The notes beneath the pieces were generated by a model. It was not told where the DNA came from, did no database searches, and saw nothing but the letters and a program-made list of their open reading frames with translations. Shown piece after piece: positions 59,386-64,000 of a stretch of DNA of 64,000 bases. The position numbers and the translations under genes are program-made. Source of the stretch: Mangrovicella endophytica (GTDB lineage Bacteria; Pseudomonadota; Alphaproteobacteria; Rhizobiales; Rhizobiaceae); the NCBI RefSeq assembly GCF_002893625.1, contig NZ_PKMZ01000010.1, positions 62,001 to 126,000 of the forward strand, in the 5' to 3' direction. The stretch's first letter is position 1, and every line of letters starts with the position of its first letter.

Positions 59386-59442
59386 GCCGTAAGGCTTCTG
59401 ACGCAGGAGCCATTTCTCGGCTCTGTCAGACCACGAACCAGA

Positions 59443-59470
59443 AGCGTCGCGGTTTCCGCGGCGCTTTTTT
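59443..59470 (+). terminator. Rho-independent terminator of the DUF4167 gene
   Basis: A ten-base-pair stem AGCGTCGCGG/CCGCGGCGCT (one G-U) with loop TTT is followed by six T. It sits 57 bases past the stop. Confidence 0.88.
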
Positions 59471-59565
59471 GTTGAGCTGCCGGCGGCGCCCGCCCGCGTT
59501 TCTAAGTTGCCGGCGGGCGAGCGCCCCGGCGGTTGCAAAATTCGACGGCTCGCGTCCCGCGGCCT

Positions 59566-59594
59566 CTTCCGTGCCGCCCGGACAATCTCCATAT
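59566..59594 (+). promoter_or_regulatory. RpoH-like promoter candidate for clpB
   Basis: CTTCCG (59566-59571), a 17-base spacer, then CCATAT (59589-59594, preceded by CT) resembles the heat-shock -10 CCCCATNT; the -35 is weak. It ends 95 bases before the clpB ATG, where a heat-shock promoter is expected. Confidence 0.3.
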
Positions 59595-59689
59595 CTTCCG
59601 TCGAAGGGCTCGCCGTTACGGGAGCCCTACTCCGCAACCCGCGCTGCCGCGCCTCCGAGGAGGGCGGCGTGCCGAAAGGAGCGAACAGG

Positions 59690-62311
59690 ATGAATATCGA
59701 GAAGTATAGTGAGCGCGTCCGCGGCTTCATTCAGGCCGCGCAGACCATGGCGGTCTCGCGCGATCACCAGCAGTTCACGCCGGAGCATCTCCTGAAGGTC
59801 CTCGTCGATGACGAAGAGGGCATGGCGGCCGGCCTCATCGACAAGGCAGGCGGTCGCTCGCGCGACGTGCGTCTCGCCGTCGATGCCGCACTCGACGCGA
59901 TGCCCAAAGTCTCCGGCGGCGGCAGCCAGATGTATCTCGCCCAGCCGCTGGCCAAAGTCTTCGCCACCGCCGAGGAGATCGCCAAGAAGGCGGGCGACAG
60001 CTTCGTTACCGTCGAGCGGCTGCTGCTGGCGCTGGCGATGGAGAAGTCTGCCAAGACTGCCGACATTCTGAAGCAGGCGGGCGTTACCCCGGCCGGCCTC
60101 AATGCCGCGATTAACGAGCTGCGCAAGGGCCGGACCGCCGATACCGCCTCGGCCGAGCAGGGTTATGACGCGCTGAAGAAATACGCCCGCGACCTCACAT
60201 TGGATGCGCGCGAAGGCAGGCTCGACCCGGTGATCGGACGCGACGACGAGATCCGCCGCACCATCCAGGTCTTGTCGCGCCGCACCAAGAACAATCCCGT
60301 CCTCATCGGCGAGCCCGGCGTCGGCAAGACCGCGATCGCGGAAGGCCTGGCGCTACGCATCGTCAATGGCGACGTGCCGGAATCCTTACGCGACAAGCAG
60401 CTGATGGCGCTCGACATGGGCGCGCTGATAGCCGGCGCGAAGTATCGCGGCGAGTTCGAGGAGCGCCTCAAGGCCGTCCTCTCCGAGGTACAGGCCGCGG
60501 CCGGTGGCATCATCCTCTTTATCGACGAGATGCACACGCTGGTCGGCGCCGGCAAGGCGGACGGCGCGATGGACGCCTCCAACCTTTTGAAGCCCGCGCT
60601 CGCCCGCGGCGAGCTCCACTGCGTCGGCGCAACGACGCTGGAGGAGTATCGCAAGCATGTCGAGAAGGATGCAGCGCTCGCCCGCCGCTTCCAGCCGGTC
60701 TTCGTCTCCGAGCCGACGGTCGAAGACACGATCTCGATCCTGCGTGGCCTGAAGGAGAAGTACGAGCAGCACCATCAGGTGCGGATCTCGGACTCCGCCC
60801 TCGTCGCCGCCGCGCAGCTCTCCAACCGCTACATCACCGACCGCTTCCTGCCGGACAAGGCGATCGACCTCGTCGACGAGGGCGCTTCGCGCCTGCGCAT
60901 GCAGGTCGATTCCAAGCCGGAGGCACTGGACGAGATCGACCGCCGCGTCATGCAGCTGAAGATCGAGCGCGAGGCGCTGAAGAAGGAAACCGACGACGCC
61001 TCGCGCGACCGGCTGGAGCGGCTCGATGCCGAGCTCGCCGACCTCGAGGAGGAATCCGCCCGGCTGACCGCCGCCTGGCAGGCGGAGAAGTCGAAGCTTG
61101 GTCTTGCCGCCGACCTCAAGCGCCGGCTCGACGAGGCGCGGACGGAGCTTGCCAGCGCCCAGCGCACCGGCGAGTACCAGAAGGCCGGCGAGCTCGCCTA
61201 TGGCGTCATCCCGCAGCTCGAGCGTGAGCTGAAGGAGGCCGAGACCCGCGACGGCTCGAAGGCGGCCTCGATGGTCGAGGAGACGGTCACGGCCGACCAT
61301 GTCGCGCAGGTCGTCTCGCGCTGGACCGGCATCCCGGTCGACAGGATGCTGGAGGGCGAACGCGACAAGCTCCTGCGCATGGAGGACGCGATCGGCAAGC
61401 GCGTCATCGGGCAGGGCGAGGCGGTGCAGGCGGTCTCCAAGGCCGTGCGGCGCGCCCGCGCCGGTCTGCAGGATCCGAACCGGCCGATTGGCTCGTTCAT
61501 CTTCCTCGGACCGACGGGCGTCGGCAAGACCGAGCTGACCAAGGCACTGGCGAGCTTCCTCTTCGACGACGAGACGGCGATGGTGCGACTCGACATGTCG
61601 GAGTTCATGGAGAAGCACTCCGTCGCCCGGCTGATCGGCGCGCCTCCGGGCTATGTCGGCTACGAGGAGGGTGGCTCCCTCACCGAGGCGGTGCGGCGGC
61701 GGCCCTACCAGGTCGTCCTGTTCGACGAGGTGGAAAAGGCGCATCCGGACGTCTTCAATGTCCTTCTGCAGGTGCTCGACGACGGGCGTCTGACGGACGG
61801 GCAGGGGCGTACGGTCGACTTCCGCAACACGCTGATCATCATGACCTCCAACCTCGGGGCGGAGTATCTGACCAGCCTCACCGACGAGCAGGACGTCGAC
61901 AGCGTCCGGCCGCAGGTGATGGAGATGGTCCGGGCGGCCTTCCGGCCGGAGTTCCTGAACCGCGTCGACGAGATCATCCTGTTCCACCGGCTGCGCCGGT
62001 CGGAGATGGGCGCGATCGTCGACATCCAGATGGCCCGGCTGGAAAAGCTGCTTGTCGATCGCAAGATCCAGATCGCACTCGACGAGAGCGCCCGCGAGTG
62101 GCTGGCCGACAAGGGCTATGATCCGGCCTATGGTGCGCGGCCGCTGAAGCGGGTCATCCAGCGCGAGGTGCAGGACCCGCTCGCCGAGAAGATCCTGCTC
62201 GGCGAGGTGCGCGACGAAAGCCGCGTGAAGATCACCGCCGGATCTGACCGGCTGATCTTCCATGTCGTCGGCTCGAAGGCAAATGCCGAGGGCGATCGCG
62301 TCGCCGCCTGA
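59690..62311 (+). CDS. clpB: ATP-dependent disaggregase ClpB
   Basis: Hexameric AAA+ chaperone that rescues aggregated proteins with DnaK. The 873-residue protein has an N-domain (two Clp repeats), Walker A1 GEPGVGKTA, a middle coiled-coil region (about 410-520, with [17 protein letters not shown]), Walker A2 GPTGVGKTE, and [14 protein letters not shown]. The ATG at 59690 has AAAGGAG upstream and matches the family start [17 protein letters not shown]. It ends in a large terminator. Confidence 0.97.
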   Translation: MNIEKYSERVRGFIQAAQTMAVSRDHQQFTPEHLLKVLVDDEEGMAAGLIDKAGGRSRDVRLAVDAALDAMPKVSGGGSQMYLAQPLAKVFATAEEIAKKAGDSFVTVERLLLALAMEKSAKTADILKQAGVTPAGLNAAINELRKGRTADTASAEQGYDALKKYARDLTLDAREGRLDPVIGRDDEIRRTIQVLSRRTKNNPVLIGEPGVGKTAIAEGLALRIVNGDVPESLRDKQLMALDMGALIAGAKYRGEFEERLKAVLSEVQAAAGGIILFIDEMHTLVGAGKADGAMDASNLLKPALARGELHCVGATTLEEYRKHVEKDAALARRFQPVFVSEPTVEDTISILRGLKEKYEQHHQVRISDSALVAAAQLSNRYITDRFLPDKAIDLVDEGASRLRMQVDSKPEALDEIDRRVMQLKIEREALKKETDDASRDRLERLDAELADLEEESARLTAAWQAEKSKLGLAADLKRRLDEARTELASAQRTGEYQKAGELAYGVIPQLERELKEAETRDGSKAASMVEETVTADHVAQVVSRWTGIPVDRMLEGERDKLLRMEDAIGKRVIGQGEAVQAVSKAVRRARAGLQDPNRPIGSFIFLGPTGVGKTELTKALASFLFDDETAMVRLDMSEFMEKHSVARLIGAPPGYVGYEEGGSLTEAVRRRPYQVVLFDEVEKAHPDVFNVLLQVLDDGRLTDGQGRTVDFRNTLIIMTSNLGAEYLTSLTDEQDVDSVRPQVMEMVRAAFRPEFLNRVDEIILFHRLRRSEMGAIVDIQMARLEKLLVDRKIQIALDESAREWLADKGYDPAYGARPLKRVIQREVQDPLAEKILLGEVRDESRVKITAGSDRLIFHVVGSKANAEGDRVAA

Positions 62312-62332
62312 GGCGCCTGACCGTCAACTCGA

Positions 62333-62366
62333 CGAAAAGGGCGGGCTTTGCGGCCCGCCCTTTTCG
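62333..62366 (+). terminator. Rho-independent terminator of clpB
   Basis: A 14-base-pair perfect stem from CGAAAAGGGCGGGC to GCCCGCCCTTTTCG with loop TTTGCG. It may work in both directions, as the 3' end has TTTT and the minus strand also has TTTT. Confidence 0.88.
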
Positions 62367-62450
62367 TGTCTTGCACAGCGTTCACGGCGCTGCCGTTCCG
62401 TCGGTCGCCGGTCCGGCTGCGGCCTTCGTTGGACCCCCCGCGGCCGCCGG

Positions 62451-64000
62451 TCAGAAGCGGACGCTGAGCAGGGCCGAACCGGTCTGGCTCTCGGTGCCCG
62501 AGCCGAACACGCCGTCGTAGCGCGCCGTCACTGAAACCGTCTCGCCCACGTCCACCGTCAGGCCGGCGCCGGCGACGAAGCGGTCTTCGGCAACGCCGGC
62601 CGCCGTCGTCGAGAAAGACGCGTCAACGATGGGGATAACGCTCGTCGCGGTGACGTCGAGGTCGCCGAAGGCGCGCTGGTAGCCCACCGACAGCGTCGGC
62701 GTCAGGGCCGCGTGCTCCGTTTCGAAGCGGCCGCCGACGACGAGGTTCAGCCCGGCGAAGCCTCGGTCCGCATCCTCCGAGCCGGCTGACAGGCCGAGAA
62801 TGGCGGCATCGGTCTCGTCGAAGCCGCTGCGGTGGATGCCGACGAGGTCCAGTGTCGCTTCCGGCGCCAGGACGATGTTACCGGCGAGGCCCGCCTGCTG
62901 GGCAAGATTGTAGGATGCGGCAAAGGACGCAGCATAGAGATCCGCGTCGCCGGAACCCTCTGCCGTCAGATCCGCGGTGACGCCGCGATGGCTGTCGAGG
63001 TCGGCACGGCCATAGGCGAGCGCGCCCGACAGCGAGGTGAGGCCGTCGGTCCAGCCGGCATAGAGGCCCACATGGCCGGTCTCCGCCTCCGTGCCGCCGC
63101 TGCCGGCGTCGATGTCGGTCTTGCTGTAGCCCGCCGCCAGCCCGAGCGTCAGTGATCCGCCGGCCAGCCCGCGGGTGATCGCAAGGCCGGTGGCGAAGCC
63201 GTCGACATCGGCGTCATAGCCGCCATCGACCTCGCTGTTGGTGTGGAGCCCCGCCATCCAGGCATGCGGCGCAAGATCCACTGCGGTCGTGTCCGTCGGC
63301 GCTCTGAGGTCGGGATAGCCATAGGTGCCGCCGCTGCTGCCCGAACCGTCCCCGGAGCTCACGCCGGCACCGGCTGCGAGCGGCACGCCGCCGAGCCCGT
63401 TCAGCGCCTGCCGGCGCAGCGTGCCCGAGAAGGCCGCGCCAGTTTCCAGCAGCGCCGACAGCGTTTCTGGGTAGAGCGACTTGTCGCTGAAGCTGCCATC
63501 CTCGGCGCTGACGCCAAGGCCCAGCAGGACCGCGTTGCCGTCATAGACTGGCAGAACGTCGAGATCCGGAAGCTCGTCGCGCACGGCCGCGAATGCGCCG
63601 GTGACGCCACCTTCGGCCGTCAGGATTGCGGATCCGGTCGCGCGAGCCAGTGCATCGGCCGTGCCGTCCACCCAAAGCACCGCGTCGTTGATGTCAGCTG
63701 CACCGCCGGCGGCAAGAAGGCCATGGGTGCCGTTGGCGGCAACGCTGATGGAGAGTGCGGCATCGGGCGACAGCGTCACGTCGCCGGCGACGTCGAAGCG
63801 CTCCAGCCCCTCGCCTGGTGCGATGATCGAGAAAGGATCGGCCTGCAGGCTGCCGATCAGGCCGGTACCGGTCAGGACAGCGCCGCCGAAGACCGTGAGG
63901 TCGAGGCCCGCCATCTCCGCATCCACCGCCAGGATGCCGTTCTCGACCTCGCCGCTCACAGCGAGGCTGGAGGCATCGCCGTCCAGCGTCCAGCGCCCGA
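62451..64000 (-). CDS. Autotransporter C-terminal part (5' end beyond window)
   Basis: Only the C-terminal 516 residues are present and the frame is open at 64000. The first 160 residues are a repetitive beta-helix passenger (DGDASSLAVSG, GGAVLTGTGLIG), then a linker and a C-terminal 12-strand beta-barrel (SLTLGLAAGYSKTDI, GHVGLYAGWTD, VAPEATL-like), ending SALLSVRF with the terminal Phe of outer membrane proteins. Type V secretion moves the passenger to the cell surface. The passenger function cannot be deduced. Confidence 0.88.
   Translation of the reverse strand, partial: GRWTLDGDASSLAVSGEVENGILAVDAEMAGLDLTVFGGAVLTGTGLIGSLQADPFSIIAPGEGLERFDVAGDVTLSPDAALSISVAANGTHGLLAAGGAADINDAVLWVDGTADALARATGSAILTAEGGVTGAFAAVRDELPDLDVLPVYDGNAVLLGLGVSAEDGSFSDKSLYPETLSALLETGAAFSGTLRRQALNGLGGVPLAAGAGVSSGDGSGSSGGTYGYPDLRAPTDTTAVDLAPHAWMAGLHTNSEVDGGYDADVDGFATGLAITRGLAGGSLTLGLAAGYSKTDIDAGSGGTEAETGHVGLYAGWTDGLTSLSGALAYGRADLDSHRGVTADLTAEGSGDADLYAASFAASYNLAQQAGLAGNIVLAPEATLDLVGIHRSGFDETDAAILGLSAGSEDADRGFAGLNLVVGGRFETEHAALTPTLSVGYQRAFGDLDVTATSVIPIVDASFSTTAAGVAEDRFVAGAGLTVDVGETVSVTARYDGVFGSGTESQTGSALLSVRF

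Larger units (their letters stand above)
59386..59689. other. 304-base gap between DUF4167 and clpB
   Basis: It holds the DUF4167 terminator (59443-59470) and the promoter of clpB. A possible heat-shock (RpoH) promoter lies near 59566-59594. No gene is seen; the clpB frame is open upstream but lacks conservation. Confidence 0.5.

Overview
The window is GC-rich chromosomal DNA with the gene content and gene order of an alphaproteobacterium of the order Hyphomicrobiales (Rhizobiales). Markers for this are cobS/cobT of the aerobic cobaltochelatase, ptsP of the nitrogen PTS beside lysC, prfA and prmC, metX-metW, DUF1178/DUF1289/DUF2125/DUF4167 families, and Irr-type iron boxes in front of dps. 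The family cannot be fixed from the sequence alone. No rRNA, tRNA, CRISPR array, insertion sequence or prophage was seen. Nearly every base belongs to housekeeping genes in short operons, with a few small lineage-specific genes between them.

Layout. 1-9.3 kb: cell division and envelope (ftsE, partial, ftsX, a YdcF-like protein, plsC), a gamma-glutamylcyclotransferase, a DUF2125 protein, then amino-acid synthesis (tyrC, hisC facing away from metX-metW). 9.3-19.1 kb: a string of small accessory enzymes and secreted proteins (LprI-like, RibD-like, cupins, aldo/keto reductase, methyltransferase, gloB, EamA transporter, PhzF, DUF3108, DUF2459 and an unknown secreted protein). 19.1-26.2 kb: rpmB with a good promoter and terminator, a queuosine-precursor transporter, a VOC protein, and a leftward operon cobS - unknown periplasmic protein - cobT - phytase-like esterase, then a J-domain protein. 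26.3-32.9 kb: bolA, DUF1275, aroK-aroB, a 57-residue membrane protein with xerD, accA, and an L,D-transpeptidase lipoprotein. 33.3-39.9 kb: secA facing away from a parvulin isomerase, argJ, a GNAT enzyme and mutT.

40.0-44.7 kb: an isolated Flp pilin translationally coupled to a small membrane protein, a methyltransferase facing away from comF, grxC, a nitrilase-family amidase, DUF1178 and two tandem DUF1289 genes. 44.9-50.0 kb: an HPP membrane protein, a histidine kinase/response regulator pair divergent from a PAP2 phosphatase, dps with two Irr-type boxes, and an unknown gene. 50.2-62.4 kb: ubiG, a SRPBCC-ArsR pair, and the translation/stress block lysC, ptsP, prfA, prmC, DUF4167, clpB. 62.4-64 kb: the carboxy-terminal part of an autotransporter cut by the window edge.

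No clear new multi-gene defence or mobile system is present. The most interesting unexplained signals are a strongly structured RNA leader in front of the arginine/glycine-rich DUF4167 gene, an 11-base direct repeat plus a palindrome in front of the PAP2 gene facing a two-component system, the solitary Flp pilin with its coupled partner, and the extra periplasmic gene inside the cobS-cobT operon.
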